Shown here piece after piece: positions 1 through 8,000 of a DNA stretch of 8,886 bases. Source of the stretch: Piscirickettsiaceae bacterium (GTDB lineage Bacteria; Pseudomonadota; Gammaproteobacteria; Nitrosococcales; Methylophagaceae). The stretch lies in contig JAUXFA010000031.1 in the NCBI GenBank assembly GCA_030620285.1, positions 1 through 8,886 of the forward strand, read 5' to 3'. The position numbers and the translations under genes were made by a program. The notes below the pieces were generated by a model. It saw only the letters and a list, made by a program, of their open reading frames with translations. It did no database searches and was not told where the DNA came from. The first letter of the stretch is position 1. Each line of letters starts with the position of its first letter.

Positions 1-2748
1 AGTTTTATTTGCTCGTGCATCGACTATTTTTAATTGTCGGCGAGTACTCTTTCGTCCTTTATGACGGGCACGTTTCTCGGCATAATCGGCTTTAATCTTA
101 GCAACAAAATCATCACGCCTATCGACACTAATTAAATTTTGAGCCACGCCCACAGCACGTGATGCATCTTTCACATAAATACTGGCACCTTGGTAATTAT
201 GTTCAATTTTAACGGCAGTATGAATTAGCGATGTCGTTGCACCACCAATCATCACCGGAATGTCAAAACCAAGCCTTTCCATTTCTTTAGCCACATGCAC
301 CATCTCATCCAGTGATGGCGTGATTAAACCAGATAAGCCAATAATATCGACATTTTCTTTTTTAGCGACTTCAAGAATAGTTGCACATGGCACCATGACA
401 CCAAGATCAATGATCTCAAAGTTATTACACTGTAGTACAACACCCACAATATTCTTACCAATATCATGAACATCACCTTTTACAGTTGCCATTAAGATCT
501 TGCCATTACTACTCGATTCTTCACCCTCTTCTTTTTCATCTTCAATATAGTGCATTAAATAGGCAACGGCTTTTTTCATCACCCGGGCTGACTTCACTAC
601 TTGAGGCAAAAACATTTTTCCGGCACCAAACAAATCACCCACCACATTCATACCATCCATTAAAACACCTTCGATTACCTGTATCGGTCTTTCGGCATTT
701 TGTCGACATAATTCAGTATCTTCGTCGATAAAGTCGGCAATCCCCTTCACCAAGGCATGTTCAAGTCGCTTTTCTACAGGCCATGTTCGCCATTCGAGAT
801 CTTGTTTGACATCAACTTTTTTACCATCGCCACGGTATTTTTCAGCAATATCTAATAATTGTTCCGTCGCATCATCATGCCGATTCAATACTACATCTTC
901 TACACGTTCCCGCAGCTCTTCAGGTAAATCATCATAAATCGCTAACTGACCCGCATTAACAATCCCCATATCCATACCAGCCTTAATCGCATGGTAAAGA
1001 AACACCGCATGAATAGCTTCGCGTATTGGATTATTACCACGGAATGAGAACGACACATTGCTGACACCACCACTGATCAACGCATGCGGTAATGCTTGTT
1101 TAATATCGCGAGTTGCCTCAATAAAATCAACGGCGTAATTATTATGTTCATCAATACCGGTCGCAATCGCAAAAATATTAGGGTCAAAGATGATATCTTC
1201 TGGTGGAAAACCAACGACTTCCGTTAATAATTCATACGAACGAGTACAAATCTCACGTTTACGTTCACGAGTATCGGCTTGTCCTACTTCATCGAATGCC
1301 ATCACAATGACCGCAGCACCATATCGGCGAACTAATTTGGCTTGTTCAATAAATTTATCTTCACCCTCTTTCATACTGATCGAGTTAACGATACCTTTAC
1401 CTTGAATGCATTTTAGACCTGCCTCAATCACTTCCCATTTAGAGGAATCGATCATGATTGGCACCCGACTAATATCGGGTTCAGCAGCAATTAAATTCAA
1501 AAAGGTCACCATCGCTTCCTTGGAATCCAACATGCCCTCATCCATATTAATATCGATGATCGGTGCACCACTTTCAACTTGCTGGCGAGCAACATCTAAA
1601 GCAGTGTCGTAATCGCCTTCTTTAATCAATCGGGCAAAGCGAGCAGAACCCGTGACATTAGTACGCTCGCCAACATTCACATAAAGACTTTCTGGTGTGA
1701 TCGTAAAAGGCTCTAAGCCACTCAAATGACAGTAATGTTTATTCTCAACAGGAATTCGGGGGGCAATTCCGTCGACTGCTTCGGCAATCGCTTTAATATG
1801 TGCTGGAGATGTACCACAACAACCACCCACAATATTTAGAAACCCAGATTCAGCCCATTCGTTCATTTGTGTCGCCATTACTTCAGGCGATTCATCGTAT
1901 TCACCAAATTCATTCGGTAGACCAGCATTGGCATGTGCACTCACATAACACGTTACCAAACCCGATAAATCTTCGACATATTGACGTAATTGTTCGGCAC
2001 CTAGTGCACAGTTCAAACCAATACTAATCGGTTTCACATGGGCTAATGAGTTCCAGAAGGCTTCGGCAGTTTGGCCAGATAATGTTCGTCCACTGGCATC
2101 GGTAATGGTGCCCGAGATCATGATCGGTAATTCAATATCATGCTCATCGTAATAAGTTTCAATTGCAAATAATGCCGCTTTAGCATTTAAGGTATCGAAG
2201 ACCGTTTCAACTAACAATAAATCCGCACCGCCATCAACGAGACCAGCAATGGATTCAAGATAAGATTCAACCAATTCATCGTAACTGACATTACGAAAAC
2301 CAGGGTTGTTTACATCGGGTGAAATACTTGCTGTACGATTGGTTGGCCCTAGCACACCTGCTACAAATCGAGGCTTACCTGGATTGTTTACTGTAAATTC
2401 ATCTGCAACAATGCGGGCTAATTGAGCCGATTCTTTATTGAGTTCATAAACCAGCTCTTCCATCTGATAATCAGCCATCGCGATTGATGTGCCATTGAAG
2501 GTATTGGTTTCAACGATATCTGCACCGGCTTCAAAATAAGCGCGATGAATATCGCTAATAATTTTAGGTTGCGTTAATGATAAGAGGTCATTATTGCCTT
2601 TCACATCACAAGGGTGCTGTTCAAAGCGCGCACCACGATAGTCTGCTTCTTCTAATTTATAACTTTGAATCATCGTACCCATAGCACCATCAAGGATAAG
2701 AATACGTTGATTTAAAAGCTGTTTTATTTCGTGTTCAGAAGTTGTCAA
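1..2748 (-). CDS. metH: Cobalamin-dependent methionine synthase (5-methyltetrahydrofolate-homocysteine methyltransferase), C-terminus cut by window edge
   Basis: MetH moves a methyl group from 5-methyltetrahydrofolate to homocysteine through enzyme-bound cobalamin, making methionine and tetrahydrofolate in the cytoplasm. The window holds 916 codons and no stop; the E. coli enzyme has about 1227 residues, so the reductive-activation (S-adenosylmethionine-binding) domain lies outside. Visible in order: an N-terminal homocysteine-binding barrel (about 1-325) beginning [14 protein letters not shown], with zinc ligands C247 (GLNCALG) and C310/C311 (GGCCGT) at the E. coli numbers; a pterin-binding domain (about 355-640) with [15 protein letters not shown] and [10 protein letters not shown]; the cobalamin cap with [20 protein letters not shown]; and the B12 domain with [11 protein letters not shown], whose H761 (codon at 468-466) is the cobalt ligand, equivalent to E. 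coli H759. The two-residue shift comes from an acidic, serine-rich linker just before the B12 domain. No in-frame ATG precedes [11 protein letters not shown] at 2748 gives the same N-terminal length as E. coli, and an in-frame TAA at 2778-2776 limits any extension. Identity is certain; the start is inferred. Confidence 0.97.
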   Translation of the reverse strand, partial: MTTSEHEIKQLLNQRILILDGAMGTMIQSYKLEEADYRGARFEQHPCDVKGNNDLLSLTQPKIISDIHRAYFEAGADIVETNTFNGTSIAMADYQMEELVYELNKESAQLARIVADEFTVNNPGKPRFVAGVLGPTNRTASISPDVNNPGFRNVSYDELVESYLESIAGLVDGGADLLLVETVFDTLNAKAALFAIETYYDEHDIELPIMISGTITDASGRTLSGQTAEAFWNSLAHVKPISIGLNCALGAEQLRQYVEDLSGLVTCYVSAHANAGLPNEFGEYDESPEVMATQMNEWAESGFLNIVGGCCGTSPAHIKAIAEAVDGIAPRIPVENKHYCHLSGLEPFTITPESLYVNVGERTNVTGSARFARLIKEGDYDTALDVARQQVESGAPIIDINMDEGMLDSKEAMVTFLNLIAAEPDISRVPIMIDSSKWEVIEAGLKCIQGKGIVNSISMKEGEDKFIEQAKLVRRYGAAVIVMAFDEVGQADTRERKREICTRSYELLTEVVGFPPEDIIFDPNIFAIATGIDEHNNYAVDFIEATRDIKQALPHALISGGVSNVSFSFRGNNPIREAIHAVFLYHAIKAGMDMGIVNAGQLAIYDDLPEELRERVEDVVLNRHDDATEQLLDIAEKYRGDGKKVDVKQDLEWRTWPVEKRLEHALVKGIADFIDEDTELCRQNAERPIQVIEGVLMDGMNVVGDLFGAGKMFLPQVVKSARVMKKAVAYLMHYIEDEKEEGEESSSNGKILMATVKGDVHDIGKNIVGVVLQCNNFEIIDLGVMVPCATILEVAKKENVDIIGLSGLITPSLDEMVHVAKEMERLGFDIPVMIGGATTSLIHTAVKIEHNYQGASIYVKDASRAVGVAQNLISVDRRDDFVAKIKADYAEKRARHKGRKSTRRQLKIVDARANKT

Positions 2749-2789
2749 AATCGTTATGCCGGAAAGAAAAGTAGATTAAATTTGATGTG

Positions 2790-2838
2790 TTAACAGCATG
2801 CCATTATATCAGATTAAAAGTTGATATTTAGCTGTTAA
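2790..2838. repeat. 8-bp inverted repeat flanking the metH promoter
   Basis: TTAACAGC at 2790-2797 and GCTGTTAA at 2831-2838 are exact reverse complements separated by 33 bp, and the extended -10 element of metH lies between them. The left arm overlaps the inferred transcription start. The arms could be two half-sites for a looping or dimeric regulator, or chance in AT-rich DNA. A short direct repeat, TAGCTG, also occurs at 2829-2834 and 2842-2847. Confidence 0.3.
2803..2811 (-). promoter_or_regulatory. Extended -10 promoter for metH
   Basis: Read on the minus strand, positions 2811-2803 give TGATATAAT, a perfect -10 hexamer with the TG of an extended -10 element. No convincing -35 hexamer sits 16-18 bp upstream, which is acceptable for extended -10 promoters. 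Transcription would begin near 2796 and leave a leader of about 48 nt before the TTG start. That leader is too short for a cobalamin riboswitch, and no strong Shine-Dalgarno sequence is visible in it. Confidence 0.55.
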
Positions 2839-2892
2839 AAATAGCTGAAAATTTACTCTTCCATCACAATGAAACTTAGACCATAATCAATA

Positions 2893-2905
2893 TGAAAGCC
2901 CTTCA
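2893..2905. promoter_or_regulatory. Possible MetR-type operator (TGAA-N5-TTCA)
   Basis: TGAAAGCCCTTCA is an interrupted palindrome that exactly fits TGAANNNNNTTCA, the known binding consensus of MetR, the LysR-type activator of methionine genes including metH. Its centre lies about 100 bp upstream of the inferred metH transcription start. It is also only 25 bp before the ATG of the divergent PIN-PhoH gene, so it could affect either gene. The match is direct; binding by MetR is inferred, and no metR gene is in the window. Confidence 0.4.
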
Positions 2906-2930
2906 ATAATCAAGAGGATTAGCTCAGTTT

Positions 2931-4343
2931 ATGATTAAACGGATGATTGATGGAAAACGGCTGCTTGTTCTTGATACCAATGTTTTAATGCATGATCCCA
3001 CCGCTTTATTTCGTTTTGAGGAACATGATATTTTCTTACCAATGGTGGTACTGGAAGAACTTGACCGAGGTAAAAAAGGTTTATCCGAAGTATCTCGAAA
3101 TGTTCGTCAGGTTAGTCGATTCCTTGATGAATTGATGTTACAAGCAGGCGATACTAATGCTATTGCTCAAGGCATTCCGCTTCCCAGTGTCAACACTAAT
3201 GGTGATATGCCGGATGCAAGTGGCCGATTATTCTTTCAAACCACAGAAATTAGCCATGATCTGCCCAAAGATTTGCCCGGTCAATTAGCTGATAACGCCA
3301 TTTTAGGCATCGCAATAAGTCTGCAACAATCAAAACCCGATACGACTGTCACCCTCGTTTCTAAAGATATTAACTTGCGTATTAAAGCCACCGTATTAGG
3401 TGTACATGCTGAGGATTACTATAACGACAAAGTCTTAGATGATGTTGATCTACTTTACCTTGGTGCAACAGAACTCGCCGGCGATTTTTGGGATGATCTC
3501 AATCGCCTCGAATCATGGACTGAAAATGGCCGTACCTTTTATGAAATTGAAGGTGAAGTCGTTCATGATTGGTATCCCAATCAGCTTATTTATTCTCCTA
3601 GTGACAGCAACTCCATTGAAGCCATCGTCAGGACTACGTCCGATACCGCGGCGACCATTGAGTTACTCCATGATTATCGAAAAGAGAATCATGCTATATG
3701 GGGAATTACAGCTCGAAACCGTGAACAAAATTTTGCACTAAATTTATTAATGGATCCTGACGTGGATTTTGTGAGTCTACTTGGACAGGCAGGTACCGGT
3801 AAAACACTATTAACCCTTGCTGCCGCACTCAATCAAGTGGCTGAGCAAAAAATTTACTCTGAAATAATTATGACTCGTGTCACCATCCCGGTTGGTGAAG
3901 ATATTGGCTTTTTACCCGGCACCGAAGAAGAGAAAATGACACCGTGGATGGGAGCACTGATGGATAACCTCGAAGTACTTAATGAAACAGAAACTAGTGA
4001 ATGGGGCCGTCAAGCAACTCAAGATTTATTACATAAGTGGATTAAAATTCGCTCTCTCAACTTTATGCGTGGCCGCACATTTCTAAAACGTTTCATCATT
4101 ATTGACGAAGCACAAAATTTAACATCTAAACAGATGAAGACTCTCATCACACGTTCAGGACCGGGAACAAAAGTGGTCTGCCTCGGTAATATCGCTCAAA
4201 TCGACACACCTTATTTAAGCGAGACAACATCTGGTTTAACTTATGTCGTTGACCGATTCAAAGACTGGCAACACGGGGGGCATATTACCTTATTACAAGG
4301 AGAGCGCTCTCGTTTAGCTGACTTTGCCTCAGAAAATTTATAA
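2931..4343 (+). CDS. PIN-PhoH family protein: N-terminal PIN ribonuclease-like domain fused to PhoH ATPase
   Basis: The 470-residue protein has two domains. Residues about 10-160 form a PIN domain, the fold of metal-dependent ribonucleases, with its acidic residues in place: D15 in LDTNVL, E42/E43 in VLEELD, D121 in ADNAILG and D146 in SKDINLR. Residues about 255-465 form a PhoH-type P-loop ATPase with Walker A GQAGTGKT (285-292), Walker B FIIIDEAQN (388-396, D392/E393), a sensor-like VVCLGNIAQID and a terminal ERSRLADFA arginine segment. The length is normal for PhoH2/YlaK-type proteins, which are linked to RNA unwinding and cleavage in other bacteria; the cellular target here is unknown. 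The chosen ATG has an upstream AGAGGA at 2913-2918 with a long 12-nt spacing. A second in-frame ATG at 2943 is possible, but it would leave only five residues before the PIN core strand. The gene is divergent from metH and followed after 43 bp by the PilZ gene. No strong promoter of its own is visible; CATAAT at 2882-2887 lacks a -35 partner. Confidence 0.93.
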   Translation: MIKRMIDGKRLLVLDTNVLMHDPTALFRFEEHDIFLPMVVLEELDRGKKGLSEVSRNVRQVSRFLDELMLQAGDTNAIAQGIPLPSVNTNGDMPDASGRLFFQTTEISHDLPKDLPGQLADNAILGIAISLQQSKPDTTVTLVSKDINLRIKATVLGVHAEDYYNDKVLDDVDLLYLGATELAGDFWDDLNRLESWTENGRTFYEIEGEVVHDWYPNQLIYSPSDSNSIEAIVRTTSDTAATIELLHDYRKENHAIWGITARNREQNFALNLLMDPDVDFVSLLGQAGTGKTLLTLAAALNQVAEQKIYSEIIMTRVTIPVGEDIGFLPGTEEEKMTPWMGALMDNLEVLNETETSEWGRQATQDLLHKWIKIRSLNFMRGRTFLKRFIIIDEAQNLTSKQMKTLITRSGPGTKVVCLGNIAQIDTPYLSETTSGLTYVVDRFKDWQHGGHITLLQGERSRLADFASENL

Positions 4344-4346
4344 ATC

Positions 4347-4355
4347 TGGCATAAT
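4347..4355 (+). promoter_or_regulatory. Possible extended -10 promoter for the PilZ gene
   Basis: Just after the stop of the PIN-PhoH gene, TGGCATAAT has an extended -10 TG and a five-of-six match to TATAAT. The -35 position falls on CCTCAG, a poor match. Transcription would begin near 4362, leaving about 25 nt before the PilZ start. The PilZ gene might therefore be expressed partly on its own as well as by read-through. Confidence 0.35.
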
Positions 4356-4370
4356 ATCCCGATAGCAATC

Positions 4371-4377
4371 AGGAAAA
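4371..4377 (+). promoter_or_regulatory. Ribosome binding site of the PilZ gene
   Basis: AGGAAAA lies 9 nt before the ATG at 4387. This favours 4387 over the in-frame ATG at 4396. Confidence 0.6.
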
Positions 4378-4386
4378 TATCAAACA

Positions 4387-4986
4387 ATGGAACACATGCC
4401 AGAGTTTAATAGTGATCGTCGTGAGTTCTTTAGAATTAATGACACGGTATTTATTGAAATTTCTTCACTTGATGAAGAACAGGCAGATCGTTTAGGCAAG
4501 GTTATCAGAAGCCCTATTCATAATGATGAAAACCAAGAAAAACAGCACTTAAGTGCATTACAAACCACTTTCAATCATTTAACAGATCAAATCAATCAAA
4601 CTGATCGTGATATTGCTCGAGCATTACGCATGCTCGACGAAAAGCTTAATCTGCTAACCCAGGCTGTCCGACGACAAAATAATAGCTCTAATAATAGCGA
4701 AGCCCTAGATGTTAATTTAAGTGGTGGTGGCGTTGCCTTTCTGGTTGCCGAAGAATTTTCTAGTAAAAGTGCATTTGAAATCAATATTGAGCTGCGGCCT
4801 TCAGGTGATATTATTCATTGTGTTGCTAATGTCGTCGCCTGTAATAAACTCTATGATGCGCCTCACGAAACACCCTATCATTTGAGACTAGTATTCACTC
4901 ATATGAGTGAATGTGATCGTAACTTGTTAGTAAAACATACACTATCACGTCAGGCAGAAGCACTGCGCGCTGATCACGAAATTTAA
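4387..4986 (+). CDS. PilZ-domain protein with a long helical insertion between its two c-di-GMP motifs
   Basis: This 199-residue, probably cytoplasmic protein carries both hallmark motifs for cyclic-di-GMP binding by PilZ domains: RxxxR as R12-EFF-R16 and N/DxSxxG as N110-L-S112-GG-G115. A beta-rich C-terminal half follows, including FEINIELRPSGDIIHCVANVV. PilZ proteins usually act as second-messenger effectors for motility, adhesion or polysaccharide output; the partner here is unknown. In ordinary PilZ domains the two motifs are a few tens of residues apart. Here about 93 residues separate them, and much of that stretch looks like a coiled coil: hydrophobic residues at 62, 65, 69, 76, 80, 83, 87, 90 and 94 keep 3-4 spacing. 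It is then followed by an asparagine/serine linker (98-104). Tetrameric PilZ proteins with heptad-repeat helices are known from Xanthomonas (XC6012), and this may resemble them. No signal peptide or membrane segment is seen. The gene probably shares transcripts with the PIN-PhoH gene. Confidence 0.87.
   Translation: MEHMPEFNSDRREFFRINDTVFIEISSLDEEQADRLGKVIRSPIHNDENQEKQHLSALQTTFNHLTDQINQTDRDIARALRMLDEKLNLLTQAVRRQNNSSNNSEALDVNLSGGGVAFLVAEEFSSKSAFEINIELRPSGDIIHCVANVVACNKLYDAPHETPYHLRLVFTHMSECDRNLLVKHTLSRQAEALRADHEI
4893..4912. repeat. Perfect 20-bp palindrome inside the PilZ gene
   Basis: ATTCACTCATATGAGTGAAT reads identically on both strands. It encodes part of FTHMSE near the end of the PilZ protein, about 70 bp before its stop codon. 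As RNA it could form a short hairpin of about eight pairs with a four-base loop, but neither strand has a T-tract after it, so a standard terminator is unlikely. Confidence 0.6.
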
Positions 4987-5002
4987 TGCTCAAAGACTTG
5001 AT

Positions 5003-8000
5003 CTATACGTTGCTTTTTGTCCGCATAAGTGCGTAATACATAACAGGAATAACCAAGAGCGTTAAGACTGTTGATACTAATATCCCAAATAATAATGCCA
5101 CTGCCAATCCATTAAATATTGGATCATCTAAAATAAATAAAGCACCCAGCATGGCAGCAACAGCCGTCAAAATGATGGGTTTTGCACGCACTGTTGCAGC
5201 TTGTATAACTGCTTGTTCTAATTTCATGCCTTTGCTTACTGCCTGATTTATAAAATCCACTAATAGGATAGAATTTCGCACAATAATACCGGCCATTGCG
5301 ATCATGCCTATCATTGATGTTGCGGTAAATTGTGCTCCCAATAACGCATGGCCAGGCATCACACCAATAATAGTAAGTGGGATCGGCGCCATAATGACTA
5401 ATGGCACTAAATACGATCTAAATTGAGCAACAACTAACAAGTAAATCAGAATAATGCCGACAGCGTAAGCCGCGCCCATATCACGGAAAGTTTCATAAGT
5501 GACTTGCCATTCGCCATCCCACTTAATACTGTTATTGACCGGTAAAATTGGAGCGTTAATAAAAAATTGTTCAATTTTACTGCCTTGTAAGCGCTCAAAA
5601 ATATCAAACATGCCATAAAGTGGGCTATCTAACGCCCCCGCCATATCGGCAGTGACAAAACTAACAGGTAGTAAATCTTTATGGAATATGGTTTGTTCTC
5701 GCTGTGTTTGGACAACTTCAACAACATCACCAATAGCAATTAAATTACCTTGGTTATTTCTTAACCGTAACTTCAATACTTCGGTTAAATCGTCTTGTTT
5801 ACTGGTCGGAAACTCCAAGCGTAACGGCACTGCATATTTCACGGTATTATCATGCAGATAACCCACATCTTCACCTGCTAAGGCTATGCGAATGGCCAAA
5901 ACAATCTGCGCTTGCGATAAACCAAATAGTGCCGCTTTATCTCGATCTATTTTCACAATCTGCCGTGGGGCAGAAGTTTCAACACTATCGTCAATATCTA
6001 CCACACCATTAGCCTGTTCAAATACTGAGCGTACTTGCTTAGCTATTGCTATTTGATCGGTATAATCTAAGCCATACACTTCCGCCACTATCGGTGCTTG
6101 GACCGGCGGTCCGGGCGGAACTTCAACAATTTTGACATTACCGCCCCAACGTTGTCCTATCTGTTGTAAGGATTGTCGTGTTGAACTGGCAATCTCATGG
6201 CTTTGGCGATCTCGTAGTTGCTTATCAATGAGATTCACTTGAATATCAGCCACCTCTGAGCCTTCACGTAAATAATATTGTCTAACCAAACCATTAAAAT
6301 TAATTGGCGATGCGGTACCAACATAGGCCTGATAATCAGTCACTTCTGGCACCGTAGCCAAATAGGATCCTAACTCACGTAATAAACCTGCAGTATGCTC
6401 TAGGCTCGTGCCTTCTGGCATATCAACAACTACTTGGAATTCTGATTTATTATCAAAAGGCAGCATTTTAAGGACAACTAATTTCATTGCACCTAATCCA
6501 ACAGAGCCAGCAATAAGACCCACCATCAGCAATAACAATATCCAACGCCAAAATCGATTAAATCGTGATATTACAAATAAGCCAATTAGCTTATGAAAAA
6601 AACGATAACTGATACTCTGTTCAAGCACCACCATTGTACTTTGTGTTTGGCGATGTTTGGCTAACATTTTGAGCGCCATCCATGGCGTTAAAATATAAGC
6701 CACCAACAGTGATAACAACATCCCAATACTGGCATTAATGGGAATGGGACTCATATAAGGCCCCATTAATCCAGTCACAAATGCCATCGGTAATAATGCT
6801 GCAATGACAGCAAAAGTGGCTAAAATAGTTGGACCGCCTACCTCATCAACCGCTAACGGGATTGACTCTCGTAATGACTCTCTACCTAATTGTTGATGAC
6901 GATGTATATTTTCGACCACCACAATGGCATCATCAACCAAAATACCAATTGAAAATATCAGGGCAAATAATGACACCCGGTTAAGAGTGAAGCCCCATGC
7001 CCATGATGCAAATAGCATTAACATCAAGGTAATGATGACGGCCATGCCGACAATAAATGCTTCTCGCCAGCCCAATGCAATCAATACTAGAAAAATAACG
7101 GCTAGCGTTACAAAGATCAGTTTTTTGATCAAAGTCTGTGCTTTGTCATCTGCCGTTTGACCATAATTTCGGGTCACAGTGACTTCGACACCTTCAGGAA
7201 TAAACACGCCTTTCAGATCATTAAAACGCGCAATCACTGCATCGGCAATATCAACGGCATTCATGCCAGCTTGTTTCGCTATCGCTAATGTGACGGCTGG
7301 ATATTCACCTTGTATGTCGATGCCTTTGGTATTCGCTGCAGGCCCAGTGCCAAACCATGCATATCGTGTTGGTTGATCTGGACCGGAAAGTACCGTGGCA
7401 ACATCACGCAAATAAATGGGCGCATTATTTTTCACACCGACAACTAATGATGCTATTTCATCAATCGTGGTCAGAAATACACCTGCTTGCACCGATGACT
7501 CTTGATCATGTTTTACTAACATTCCCGCTTCTACCGAACTATTTGCTGATAATAGTGCTTGTTTTAGTTCATTTAAATCAATGTCATAGCCAGCTAAACG
7601 CTGTGGGTCAAGCTGAATACGCACAATGTTTTCAGGGCCACCAATGGTATAAATATCTCGTGTTCCTGGAACCCGCTTTAATTCCGCCTCAACGGCATGT
7701 GCTACTTTTTGCAATTCATGGGCACCGCGCTGTTGATCCATTGTCCACAAGGTCAAACTTACAATAGGAACATCATCAATGCCTTTCGGTTTAATGATCG
7801 GCTGCGCCACCCCAAGCTGGCTCGGCAACCAGTCACTATTTGAATAAATTTTGTTATACAAGCGGACAATCGCTGAGGTTGATTGCTCACCGACCTCAAA
7901 TTGAGCCGTTAATATCGACATGCCAGGCTTGGAAACCGAATAGACATGTTCTATTCCTGTTATTTCTGAAATAATCTGTTCGGCTGGGGTTGATATCAAT

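Noticed and set aside
260..2027. Several plus-strand open frames of 68-81 codons opposite metH
   Set aside because: They lie entirely within the conserved metH coding region on the other strand, show no recognisable domains, and have low-complexity serine/threonine/histidine-rich translations typical of antisense shadows.
2749..2796. Riboswitch (cobalamin or S-adenosylhomocysteine type) upstream of metH
   Set aside because: The inferred leader is about 48 nt, too short for known cobalamin riboswitches, and I see no conserved B12-box-like sequence or paired stems.
2776..2799. Seven-codon upstream reading frame (MLLTHQI, then TAA) in frame before metH
   Set aside because: Its ATG lies at or upstream of the inferred transcription start near 2796 and has no ribosome site, so it is probably not in the mRNA. 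It is noted only because its TAA limits the metH start.
6096..6115. GC-rich near-palindrome GGACCGGCGGTCC
   Set aside because: It encodes the conserved PPGPPVQAP stretch of the permease, so protein constraint explains the local composition.
7116..7131. GATCA / TGATC inverted repeat around a T-run, resembling a terminator
   Set aside because: The arms are only five bp, it is AT-rich, and it lies inside the RND coding sequence at the TM2 segment, so a terminator role is not supported.
5652..7767. Plus-strand open frames (up to 136 codons) opposite the RND permease
   Set aside because: The minus-strand frame encodes a full-length, motif-complete RND permease; the opposite frames resemble no protein family and have no ribosome sites that I can support.
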